Positions 33,376 through 42,200 of a stretch of 64,000 nt of DNA are shown here, piece by piece. The DNA is taken from positions 62,001 through 126,000 of the forward strand of contig JBGAPF010000002.1 of NCBI GenBank assembly GCA_044221445.1, in the 5' to 3' direction. The notes beneath the pieces are model-generated. The model saw only the letters and a program-made list of their open reading frames with translations. It did no database searches and was not told the origin of the DNA. The translations under genes were made by a program, and so were the position numbers. Within the stretch, counting starts at the first letter, position 1; each line of letters begins with the position of its first letter. Source of the DNA: JBDHTS01 sp044221445. Lineage in GTDB: Bacteria > Pseudomonadota > Alphaproteobacteria > Micavibrionales > Micavibrionaceae.

Positions 33376-34497
33376 TTACCGCTCTTCAATCGGGACGAAT
33401 GACAATTTTTCCGGCCCCCTGTAATCGGCCATCGGACGGATCAGCTTGTTGTTCTTGCGCTGTTCGATGATATGCGCGGCCCAGCCGGAAATGCGGCTCA
33501 TCACGAAGACGGGCGTGAACAGCGGCGTCGGGATGCCCATGAAACGGTAACTGGAGGCACTGTAGAAATCGAGGTTGGGGAACAGTTTCTTTTCCTGCCA
33601 CATCAGTCTCTCGATGCTTTCGGATACGGGATAAAGCACCATGTCGCCCGCCGCATCGCTCAGACGCTTCGACCATTGCTTGATGACGATGTTGCGCGGG
33701 TCGCCTTCGGTATACACACGATGGCCGAAACCCATGACCAGTTCTTTCCGCGCCATCATGGCGCGAACTCCCTCCTCCGCTTCCCGCGGCGAGCGAAACT
33801 TCGCCAGCAATTCCATGGCGGCCTCGTTCGCGCCGCCATGCAGCGGGCCGCGCAGCGCGCCGATGGCGCCCGTCACCGCCGAATACAGATCGGACAGGGT
33901 GGAGGCGATGACGCGCGCCGTAAAAGTCGAAGCGTTGAAATCGTGCTCGGCATAGAGGATCAGGGAGACGTTCATTGCCTTCACATGCAGAGGTGGCGGG
34001 GGCTTTTGATGGATGAGCATCAGGAAATGCTCCGCGATTCCGTCTGCCGCCGTCTCGCAGGAGATCCGCAGGCCGGAACGGGTGTAATGCCACCAGTAAG
34101 CGATAATGGCGGGCAGGATGGCCAGCAGGCGGTCGGCGGCTTCCAGCGCGTCATGCGCCTCTCCCTCCGGCTTGATCGTCCCATAATAGGATACGGCGGT
34201 GCGCACGGCATCCATCGGATGCGCGCCTTCCGGTATCAGTTCAAGCAGAGATTTCAGCGCGTCGGGAAGATCGCGGAACGCCCTTAAGCGCGCCTTGTAC
34301 TCGGTCAGCCGCGCCGCATCCGGCAATGCGCCGTACAGCAGAAGATAAGCGACTTCCTCGAATTCACACTGCTCCGCCAGGTCATAGATCGAATACCCCC
34401 GGTATTCGAGGCTGTGCGTCCCGCCCGCCGCGGAAATATATGTCTCCCCTGCGACGATCCCGGCCAGTCCGCCGGTTTTTGGTTTTGAGGTCATCAC
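33376..34497 (-). CDS. prpC: 2-methylcitrate synthase
   Basis: PrpC condenses propionyl-CoA with oxaloacetate. The 373-residue citrate-synthase-fold protein has GPLHGGANE at 217-225, MGFGHRVY at 255-262, and H185 in YAEHDFNAS as the citrate-synthase family histidine. It lies between prpB and prpD on one strand, which separates it from the TCA enzyme GltA. A hairpin repeat (34522-34614) is inserted between it and prpB. Confidence 0.95.
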   Translation of the reverse strand: MMTSKPKTGGLAGIVAGETYISAAGGTHSLEYRGYSIYDLAEQCEFEEVAYLLLYGALPDAARLTEYKARLRAFRDLPDALKSLLELIPEGAHPMDAVRTAVSYYGTIKPEGEAHDALEAADRLLAILPAIIAYWWHYTRSGLRISCETAADGIAEHFLMLIHQKPPPPLHVKAMNVSLILYAEHDFNASTFTARVIASTLSDLYSAVTGAIGALRGPLHGGANEAAMELLAKFRSPREAEEGVRAMMARKELVMGFGHRVYTEGDPRNIVIKQWSKRLSDAAGDMVLYPVSESIERLMWQEKKLFPNLDFYSASSYRFMGIPTPLFTPVFVMSRISGWAAHIIEQRKNNKLIRPMADYRGPEKLSFVPIEER

Positions 34498-34521
34498 TAA
34501 CGCTCCATTCCAGTTTTATCT

Positions 34522-34614
34522 GTCATCCCGCAGCGCAGCGGAGGGATCTAAGCCCTATCCACACATTATACTTTCGGAACCGGCTCAGATCCCTCCGCTG
34601 CGCTGCGGGATGAC
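34522..34614. repeat. hairpin repeat, copy 2, inside the prp operon
   Basis: Two perfect 28-base inverted arms (34522-34549 and 34587-34614) begin and end GTCATCCCGCAG / CTGCGGGATGAC. The internal part shares ACCGGCTCAGATC with copy 3. It fills nearly the whole gap between prpB and prpC and would form a very stable hairpin in the operon mRNA. Confidence 0.9.
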
Positions 34615-34622
34615 AAATTTGG

Positions 34623-35495
34623 TTACTTTTTCCCGAACAACGCATCCAGCTTCTTTTCATAGCTGTAATAATCCAGCACGTCGTAAAGCTGTTCGCGCGT
34701 CTGCATATAGGGCACGACGGATTTCTGGGTGCCGTCGCGTCGGATGGCGGTATACACAACCTCTGCCGCCTTCGCCATCGCGCGAAAGGCGCTCAAAGGG
34801 TAAAGCGCCATGTCGACGCCTGCCGACCCCAGCTGCTCCGCCGTATACAGTTCCGTCTTGCCGAATTCGGTGATGTTGGCCAGCAGCGGCACCTTGATGG
34901 CATCTTTCAGGAGGCGGTAATCGTCCAGGTCGGTCATCGCCTCGGCGAAGATCATGTCCGCGCCCTGCGTCACGTAATGGACGCAGCGGTCGATCAGGCC
35001 CTGCATGCCTTCATTGGCCAGCGCGTCGCAGCGCGCCATGACGACGAAATCCGCATCGGTCTTCGCGTCCACGGCGGCCCTGACCCGGTCGCCCATTTCC
35101 TCCTTCGAGACCAGTTCCTTGCCCGGGCGGTGGCCGCAGCGTTTTGAAGCCACCTGGTCCTCGATATGCACGGCGGCGACGCCCGCGCGTTCCATCTCCC
35201 GGATCGTCCGCGCTATGTTGAAAGCCCCGCCCCAGCCGACGTCGATATCCACCAGCAGGGGAAGGTCGACCGCCGCCGTGATTTTCCGCGCCTCCGCCAG
35301 CACGTCGTGCAGATCGGTGATACCGAGATCCGGCAGACCGTTCGAGGCATAGGCGACGCCGCCGCCGGAAACGTAAAGCGCGCGAAACCCCGCCTGCGCC
35401 GCCTGCATGGCGCTGTAAGCATTGATCGCGCCGGGGATCTGCAGCGGTTTTTCAGCGGCAACGGCCGCGCGAAATTTCTGGCCGGGTGTGTTCAT
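34623..35495 (-). CDS. prpB: 2-methylisocitrate lyase
   Basis: PrpB cleaves 2-methylisocitrate to pyruvate and succinate, the last step of the cycle. From the ATG at 35495, preceded by AGAGG, it has 290 residues. The isocitrate-lyase-family signature KRCGH is at 118-122, and DIDVGWGG and VSGGGVAYASNGLPD are present. The frame from 35516 adds seven residues without support. The SDR gene is upstream in the same direction. Confidence 0.95.
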   Translation of the reverse strand: MNTPGQKFRAAVAAEKPLQIPGAINAYSAMQAAQAGFRALYVSGGGVAYASNGLPDLGITDLHDVLAEARKITAAVDLPLLVDIDVGWGGAFNIARTIREMERAGVAAVHIEDQVASKRCGHRPGKELVSKEEMGDRVRAAVDAKTDADFVVMARCDALANEGMQGLIDRCVHYVTQGADMIFAEAMTDLDDYRLLKDAIKVPLLANITEFGKTELYTAEQLGSAGVDMALYPLSAFRAMAKAAEVVYTAIRRDGTQKSVVPYMQTREQLYDVLDYYSYEKKLDALFGKK

Positions 35496-35565
35496 TCGGG
35501 ACCTCTTTAAACCCACGAAGATAAGTACATAATAACGATTTTACGCCTTCGTGTCTTTGCGGCTT

Positions 35566-36270
35566 TCATTTCGCCGCCAGACGCGCCGCCCCGTCCAGCC
35601 GGATCACTTCGCCGTTCAGCATATCGTTGTCGATGATGTGCAGGGCCAGCTTCGCGAACTCCTCCGGCTTCGCGAAACGGGAGGGGAACGGGATGCCGGA
35701 TTCGATGGATTTCTGCAACTCGTCCGAGACCGTACCGATCATCGGCGTTTGCACCGCGCCGGGGGCGATGGCCATGACGCGGATGCCGAACCGCGCCAGT
35801 TCCCGCGCGGCGGGCAAAGTCATCGAAACGATGCCGCCTTTCGACGCGGCATAGGCCGCCTGCCCCACTTGCCCCTCGAACGCCGCGATGGAGGCGGCGT
35901 TGATGATGACGCCCCGGCTGCCCTCCGCGTCCAGGGGTTCCAGCACGCTCATCCGCGCTGCGGTCAGGCGCAGGACATTGAACGCACCGGTCAGATTGAC
36001 GGCGACCACCTTCTGGAAGTGCGCCAGATCAGCCACGCCTTCCTTCGCCAGAATGCGTTTTCCGATTAATATGCCCGCGCAATGCACCAGCACGCGCGGC
36101 TGCGGCGATTGGTCCAGCGCCGCGTTCACGCTCGCCTCGTCCGTCACGTCGCATTTTATGGCCGTGCCGCCCGTTTCCCCCGCGACCTTCTGAGCCGCCT
36201 CCAGGTTCATGTCCCACAACACTACCTTCGCCCCGGCCTGCGCCAGGGCCCGCGCCGTCGCCGCCCCCAT
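35566..36270 (-). CDS. HSD10-type short-chain dehydrogenase, 5' end lost to a repeat (probable pseudogene)
   Basis: The 234-residue frame matches 3-hydroxyacyl-CoA/2-methyl-3-hydroxybutyryl-CoA dehydrogenases: catalytic Ser region NAASIAAFEGQ, YAASKGG for Tyr-Lys, and VIRLDGAARL at the end. The only start codon available is the Met inside the cofactor loop (TGGGSGMG). The codons for AIVTGGGSG lie upstream and are in frame, but before them the frame runs into the hairpin repeat (GAT CCT TCG) and a TGA at 36334-36336, with no ATG, GTG or TTG. About the first seven residues and the ribosome site are missing. It follows a thiolase gene, fitting isoleucine breakdown to propionyl-CoA. Confidence 0.75.
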   Translation of the reverse strand: MGAATARALAQAGAKVVLWDMNLEAAQKVAGETGGTAIKCDVTDEASVNAALDQSPQPRVLVHCAGILIGKRILAKEGVADLAHFQKVVAVNLTGAFNVLRLTAARMSVLEPLDAEGSRGVIINAASIAAFEGQVGQAAYAASKGGIVSMTLPAARELARFGIRVMAIAPGAVQTPMIGTVSDELQKSIESGIPFPSRFAKPEEFAKLALHIIDNDMLNGEVIRLDGAARLAAK

Positions 36271-36297
36271 CCCGGAGCCGCCGCCGGTGACGATGGC

Positions 36298-36361
36298 CGA
36301 AGGATCCGCACTATCGGGGCTCGTTGTACCGGCTCAGATCCTTCGCTGCGCTCAGGATGAC
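36298..36361. repeat. hairpin repeat, copy 3, one arm truncated at the SDR gene
   Basis: The right arm (36336-36361) is complete and ends CTCAGGATGAC. The left arm is cut to CGAAGGATC (36298-36306) and the outer 16 or so bases are missing where SDR coding sequence begins. Interior bases AGTGCGGATCC, in reverse orientation, match copy 1. Confidence 0.85.
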
Positions 36362-36405
36362 AAGTGTAAAAGGAATTCTGAGTTATCACAACAGCATGAG
36401 AAATG

Positions 36406-37584
36406 TCAGAACCGCTCCATCGCCATCGCCACGGCCTCGCCGCCGCCGATGCACAGGGCCGCCATGCCGCGCCGGACTTGACGCTTCTGCATGGCGTGGA
36501 GCAGTGTGACCAGAACGCGCGCGCCGCTGGCGCCGATGGGGTGGCCGAGGGCGCAGGCGCCGCCATTGACGTTGACCTTGTCGCGCGGCAGGTCGAGATC
36601 ATGGATCGCGGCCATCGGCACCACGGCGAAGGCCTCGTTGATTTCGAACAGATCGACAGCATTAAGGTCCCAGGCCAGCCGGCCGGAAAGTTCACGCAAC
36701 GCCCCGACCGGCGCGGTGGTAAACCAGGCCGGTTCCTTGGCATAGGTCGCATGGCCCGCGATCCGGGCGAGTGGCGCAAGGCCCCGCCGTTCTGCCTCCG
36801 ACCGCTTCATCAGGATCAGTGCCGCCGCGCCGTCGGAGATCGAACTGGCATTGGCCGCGGTGATCGTGCCGTCCGGCGCAAAGGCAGGTTTCAGCGTTGG
36901 GATTTTATCGGGCCGGGCTTTCAGCGGCTGTTCGTCCCTCTCGATGCTCTTCGTCTCCCTGCCCGCCTTGACCGTTACGGGAAAGATCTCCGCGGCCATA
37001 TCGGCTGTCAGCGCACGGTTGAGGGATTCCAGCGCGTAAAGATCCTGCGCCTCGCGCGTGAACCCGTATTTCTGCGCGCACAGCTCTGCGAAGGCGCCCA
37101 TGGGCCTGCCCTTTTCATATGCGTCCTCCAGCCCGTCGATCATCATGTGGTCAACGGCTTTCGCATCGCCCATACGCACCCCGGCGCGGGCTTTCAGGAG
37201 GTGCGGCGCGTTGCTCATGCTCTCCATGCCGCCCGCCGCCATGACCTGCGCCGATCCCGCCAGGATCTGGTCATGCGCCAACATCACGGCCTTCAGGCCG
37301 GAGCCGCACATCTTATTGATTGTCGTCGCGCCTTTCGACGCCGGAATGCCCGCGCCCAGCGCCGCCTGCCTTGCTGGCGCCTGACCCATCCCCGCGGTGA
37401 GGACGCAGCCCATGATCGTTTCATCGATGTCTTCCGGCTTCACGCCCGCCCGCTCGATAGCTGCACGCAGGGCAACGGTCCCGAGTTCCGGCGCGCTCAA
37501 CGGTGAAAGATCACCCAGAAGCCCGCCGATGGGGGTACGGGCTGCAGAGACGATTACGATAGGATCTTTATGGGAGTCGGTCAT
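36406..37584 (-). CDS. acetyl-CoA C-acyltransferase (thiolase)
   Basis: The 392-residue thiolase has its three catalytic landmarks: C93 in NKMCGSGLKA, H348 in GHPIGASGAR, and C378 in LCIGGGEAVAM. Thiolases of this group cleave 3-oxoacyl-CoA with CoA; acetoacetyl-CoA and 2-methylacetoacetyl-CoA are both possible. The place upstream of an HSD10-type dehydrogenase and prpBCD argues for the last step of isoleucine degradation, which yields acetyl-CoA and propionyl-CoA. Length and N-terminus are standard. Confidence 0.93.
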   Translation of the reverse strand: MTDSHKDPIVIVSAARTPIGGLLGDLSPLSAPELGTVALRAAIERAGVKPEDIDETIMGCVLTAGMGQAPARQAALGAGIPASKGATTINKMCGSGLKAVMLAHDQILAGSAQVMAAGGMESMSNAPHLLKARAGVRMGDAKAVDHMMIDGLEDAYEKGRPMGAFAELCAQKYGFTREAQDLYALESLNRALTADMAAEIFPVTVKAGRETKSIERDEQPLKARPDKIPTLKPAFAPDGTITAANASSISDGAAALILMKRSEAERRGLAPLARIAGHATYAKEPAWFTTAPVGALRELSGRLAWDLNAVDLFEINEAFAVVPMAAIHDLDLPRDKVNVNGGACALGHPIGASGARVLVTLLHAMQKRQVRRGMAALCIGGGEAVAMAMERF

Positions 37585-37613
37585 GAAATCAGTCTAGAGA
37601 AGGTTTCATTCTT

Positions 37614-38396
37614 TCACAAACGCTGGCAGATCACCTGCCATGGCGCGCAGTGGCCTTCCATCAGGCAATCGAAAAGGTTATTCATCCGGACTTCCCAGTC
37701 AGGACCGAGCACCAGCGAGGGTCCGCCGCCCTGCCCGGCGCGGGCCAGCGCGGCCAAAGCGAGTTCATGGCGGCTTTCCGCTTCGATGATTTCGAAGCCT
37801 GCGCCTTCCAGCAGGGCGCGCAAGCTCTCGATCGTGACAAGATGGCTGCACTGGCTGGAGGGCGCCCAGGGCAGAGGGTATTTCATGAAACCACCGCCGA
37901 GGATATCATAAAGCCCGAACATCCCGCCCGGCACGACCACCCGCGCGGCTTCGGCATAAAACCGCGCCTTGTCGGCGATATTCATGGCGACGTGAATAGT
38001 ATAGGCGACGGGAAAGGCGCCGTCAGAAAAGGGCAGGGCGCAGGCATCGCCTAAATGAAAATCCGTTACGTCGGCCAGGCCGCAGGCAGCGCTCAGGGAC
38101 CGGGCCGCATCGATGTAATCGGGTGTGATGTCGATTCCGGTGACATGCGCGCCGGTCAGCGCGGCCACTGTCCGCGCCGGGCCGCCAAGACCGCAGCCTA
38201 TGTCCAGAACCTTCATGCCTTTCGCAATCCCCAGCTTTCCGGCCAGATATTCCGTGGCGCGCCGCCCGCCGATATGAAATTCGTCGCAGAACGAAAACGC
38301 CCCGGCCTCCGGCCTGTCTTTGCCGACATGCCGCAGGATGTCTGCGGCCAGGTTCGGGCGGGCATAATGTTTTATGATTGTGCTGGATTCTGTCAT
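37614..38396 (-). CDS. SAM-dependent methyltransferase
   Basis: The 260-residue class I methyltransferase has motif I VLDIGCGLGGPAR, motif II VTGIDITPDY and a post-motif DACALPFSDGAFPVAYTIH, matching the Methyltransf_11/UbiE-like group. The acceptor is unknown. An N-terminal segment (HYARPNLAADILRHVGKDR) resembles methyltransferases near sarcosine/dimethylglycine or tocopherol types, but this is weak. It is upstream of the thiolase on the same strand, 29 bases away, and divergent from the thioesterase gene. Confidence 0.85.
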   Translation of the reverse strand: MTESSTIIKHYARPNLAADILRHVGKDRPEAGAFSFCDEFHIGGRRATEYLAGKLGIAKGMKVLDIGCGLGGPARTVAALTGAHVTGIDITPDYIDAARSLSAACGLADVTDFHLGDACALPFSDGAFPVAYTIHVAMNIADKARFYAEAARVVVPGGMFGLYDILGGGFMKYPLPWAPSSQCSHLVTIESLRALLEGAGFEIIEAESRHELALAALARAGQGGGPSLVLGPDWEVRMNNLFDCLMEGHCAPWQVICQRL

Positions 38397-38446
38397 AGCC
38401 TATTGAAGTATTAATCTTTTGCACGGTCAAGCCACGGGGACACATA

Positions 38447-38875
38447 GTGATCTGGTTCAGGGAATATAAAGTCGATGAAATGCCCGGTTTGATGACGGCG
38501 GACAACATGCTGCACCATATCGGGCTTGAATTCACGGAGATCGGGCCGGATTTCGTAAAGGCGCGCATTCCCGTGGACCGGCGAACGCACCAGATCCATG
38601 GCATCCTGCACGGCGGCGCAACCGCGATGCTGGCGGAGACGGTGGGCAGTTTCGCCTCACTGATGGTCATCGACCTGGACAAATACTATGCGGTCGGATC
38701 AGTGATCACCGCCAATCACCTGCGGCCTGTCAAGGAAGGATACGCCACCGCAACCTGCCGCCCGGTCCATCTGGGCCGGAGCAAGCATGTCTGGGATATC
38801 CAGGTTTACGCCGATAACGGGAAGCTGATCGCGAAATGCGAACTGACCTGCGCGGTTACACCTAAAAGCCCATAA
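38447..38875 (+). CDS. PaaI-type hotdog thioesterase
   Basis: The 142-residue hotdog-fold protein hydrolyses an acyl-CoA or aryl-CoA thioester. The signature HGGATAMLAETVGSFAS follows RRTHQIHGIL, and the protein ends in the normal strand. A GTG start at 38447, with GGGGA upstream, gives the best length. The substrate is not defined by the sequence; nearby acyl-CoA catabolism makes a CoA-releasing role plausible. Confidence 0.88.
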   Translation: MIWFREYKVDEMPGLMTADNMLHHIGLEFTEIGPDFVKARIPVDRRTHQIHGILHGGATAMLAETVGSFASLMVIDLDKYYAVGSVITANHLRPVKEGYATATCRPVHLGRSKHVWDIQVYADNGKLIAKCELTCAVTPKSP

Positions 38876-38981
38876 CTTGTCGATAGATTAAGATATTATG
38901 GCGAATTTATAAAGCTGGCGGTATAATGCAGAATAAGAATCAGTTGTGTACGGACGTATGCGATCATGAGTCCTTCCTGCA

Positions 38982-39239
38982 ATGCCTCATAACCCCTTCA
39001 GAACGATTGCTCATCCTGGTGAAATCCTGAAACAGGATTTTCTCGATCCTATGGGAATGAGTGTTGAATCCTTAGCCCGCGCCATGGATATTCCGCGTGT
39101 CTTCATCAGCGAAATCGTAAAGGGCCAGAGAGATATTTCGGCGGACATGGCAACCCATCTCGGGATGTATTTCAAGGGCACGGCAGAGTCGTGGATGAAT
39201 TTGCAGCGTATTTATGATGGAGCAGGCAAGCCGAATTAA
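38982..39239 (+). CDS. HigA-family antitoxin/XRE regulator, no adjacent toxin
   Basis: The 85-residue protein has the HigA pattern: HPGEILKQDFLDPMGMSVES, then LARAMDIPRVFISEIVKGQR as the helix-turn-helix, and FKGTAESWMNLQRIYD. HigA represses its operon and neutralises the RelE-fold toxin HigB, normally encoded just upstream. The 106 bases upstream hold no HigB-like frame, so it appears to be an orphan. Its stop overlaps the stop of the IOR gene by three bases. Confidence 0.85.
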   Translation: MPHNPFRTIAHPGEILKQDFLDPMGMSVESLARAMDIPRVFISEIVKGQRDISADMATHLGMYFKGTAESWMNLQRIYDGAGKPN

Positions 39240-42200
39240 ACGCCAAGCCTTGCCTCGATCTGTGCTTTTGCCGCCTGGGCGCGCCGAATATTTTCTTCTT
39301 TGATCGGACCATACCCTCGGATCATATCGGGCAGAGACAAAAGCTCTATGCAGGATCGCAGATTACCCTCGTTTGCATGGTCCAGAACCCATTCGGCCGT
39401 TTGCTCATACTCCGTAATCAGCGCGCGTTCGGCCTTACGGTCTTTGTGATAGCCGAATATATCCAGCGGTGTGCCGCGTACGAACTTCAGACGGGCCAGG
39501 ATTTGAAAGACCGTCATCATCCACGGGCCGAATTCACGTTTTTTCGGGCGCCCCGTGGCTGGGTCTTCACGTTCAAAGACAGGCGGCGCAAGATTGAACT
39601 TCAATGTGTAGTCGCCAGAAAACTGCCGTCTCAGCATCTTCCTAAAGTCGCCGCCGGTATACAGACGAGCGACTTCGTATTCATCCTTATAGGCCAAAAG
39701 CCTGTGATAATTGTATGCAACGGCTTCGGTGAGCGGAAAACCGAAACTGGTGACCGAAGCATCGGGAGAGTCCAATTCATGCGGTCTCGCTTCTCCCTCA
39801 CTATCCCCACGAACACGGAGATCCGGTGACGATAGAGATTGTTCATACGAACGCACCCGCTTCACCAGATCCGTATATCGTTTCGCATACCGTTTGTTCT
39901 GATAAGCGGCCAGATAAGCGGCACGCTTTGCAACCACTTCATCCAGCGTTCGCGATAACGGTTCAGAATCTGCACCGTTGCGGGCCGCCTTGATAAGCAC
40001 ATCCATCTTGGTGGGATCATGGGCGGCGAGGCGTCCGTAATTAAAAGCTTTCAGATTCGTTTGCAGGGCGACGCCGTTCAGTTCGATGGCGCGCTCGATT
40101 GACTCTTTACCCAGCGGAATGAGGCCCTTTTGCCAGGCGAACCCCAGCATAAAGATATTGGTCGGCATTTCGTCACCGAGCAGTGTGCCGGTGATTTCAT
40201 TCGCATCAATGAAGAAGTGGGTTCTGGTGGCGGCGACGATATTCCGTTTCAATTCGTCCTGGTGAAAATCGATTTTGTTGTCGGTAACGAAGGCGGCGAC
40301 CGGCGTGTTGTCCAGATTGACAATCGCGTCGGTACGTTCTGTGTTCAGCGTCTCATGTGCCGCCGGTCCCGTCGCCGAAACGATATCGCAGGCAATCAGC
40401 ACGTTCGCGCCGCCCGTGATGATATGACCGGTACGAAGCTCGTCGAGACTGGCAGCGAGTCGCACATGGCTGAGAACTTCCCCGCCCTTCTGCGCGAGCC
40501 CGGTTGAATCGAGGATCGCGCAATGCAGCCCTTCGAGATGAGCCGCCATACCCATGATCGCGCCGGTGGTCAGAACCCCGGTGCCGCCGATCCCGGTGAC
40601 CATGATGTTGCAGGCATGGACGATGTCGGGAACGGTCGGATCCGGAATCCCGTCAAACGGTCCGTGGACGTGAATATCGGGCGCGCCGGACGGCGGCGGA
40701 TTGTTGCTGTACTGATGGCTGGACAGCGCGGAACTCGCCGTGGTCGAAACGTCGTCTGCGTTTCTTCGCAACGCCCCGCCCTCCACGGTCACGAAGGACG
40801 GACAGAACCCTTTCACACAGGAATAATCCTTGTTGCAGGTCGTCTGGTTGATCTGGCGTTTGCGTCCGTATTCGGTTTCCAACGGCATGACGGACACGCA
40901 GTTCGACTGGACCGAGCAGTCTCCGCAGGCTTCGCAGACAGCGCTGTTGATGAAGACGCGCTTCGGCGGATCGGGATACTGGTTGCGCTTGCGGCGCCGG
41001 CGTTTTTCGGCGGCGCAGGTCTGATCGTAGATGATGACCGTGCATCCGGGCGTGGCGCGCGCCTCCATCTGGATTTTATCCATCCAGTCGCGATGCAGGA
41101 CGGGCACATTTTCGGGAATGCTCTTCTTATCTTTATAATGGTCCGGATTTTCGGTGACGATCCAGCATTTCGTCACCCCCTCGGCCATGACCTGCTGGGC
41201 CACGCGCTCGACGGGCAGGTCGCCGTCCACCGACTGGCCTCCCGTCATGGCGACGGCGTCGTTGTACAGGATCTTGTATGTAATATTCACCTTTGCGGCG
41301 ACGGATGCCCGTATGGCCAGCGTTCCGGAATGGAAATAAGTGCCGTCGCCCAGATTCGCGAAGATATGCTTCGTTTCCGTGAAAGGCGACGCGCCGATCC
41401 ACGGTACGCCCTCCCCGCCCATCTGGGTGCATAAAGATGAATTGCGATCCATCCACTGCACCATGTAATGACAGCCGATACCGACCATAGCGAAACTGCC
41501 GTTCGGTACCTTGGTCGAGGTGTTGTGCGGACAGCCGGAACAATAATACGGTTTCCGCAATGACGGCGGCGCGTATTTTTCCATCGTGCGTTCATAGCGT
41601 TCATAGAAACTGAGCGCCTGCTCGATCTGTGGCGTGGTGTAGAAGCGATGGATGCGCTGGGCCAGGACGCGCGCGACCATGCCGACAGACTGGTCGTTAT
41701 GGAGCGGCAGGAGGCGATTGCGGTGTTCGTCATATTTGCCGACCACGACCGGGCGGCGCTTTTCATCCCAGTTGAAGATCTGTTGCTTCAACTGGTATTC
41801 GATCAACTCGCGCTTTTCCTCGACGATCAGGATTTCCTCAAGGCCCTCGACGAAAGCCTGCACGCCTTTCGGTTCCAGCGGCCATGTCATGCCCACCTTG
41901 TAAAGGCGGATGCCGATATCACGCGCGATTTCCTCGGTAATGCCGAGATCGAGCAGCGCCTGGCGCACGTCGCCATAGGATTTACCCGAGGTAATTATAC
42001 CGAAACGCGGCCGCGGAGAATCCCATACTACACGGTCGATCTGATTTTTCCGCGCGAAGGCATGGCAGGCGAACAGCTTGAAATTCTGGAGGCGATAATC
42101 GATCTGGCGCGGCTGGTCGTTCAGGCGGATATGCAGGCCGCCCGGCGGCATGATGAACTCTTCGTCGCCGGGCATCAGGATGGCGCGGTTTTCCCTATCC

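Noticed and set aside
31845..36361. CRISPR-like array
   Set aside because: The repeats are few, widely spaced and inverted in their own arms; no regular spacers or cas genes are present.
36403..37506. 367-codon open frame opposite the thiolase gene
   Set aside because: The thiolase has all catalytic residues; the plus frame is rich in Arg, His and Gly as expected for an antisense shadow.
38876..38981. HigB toxin upstream of HigA
   Set aside because: I read all frames of the short gap and found no RelE/HigB-like sequence or a frame long enough.
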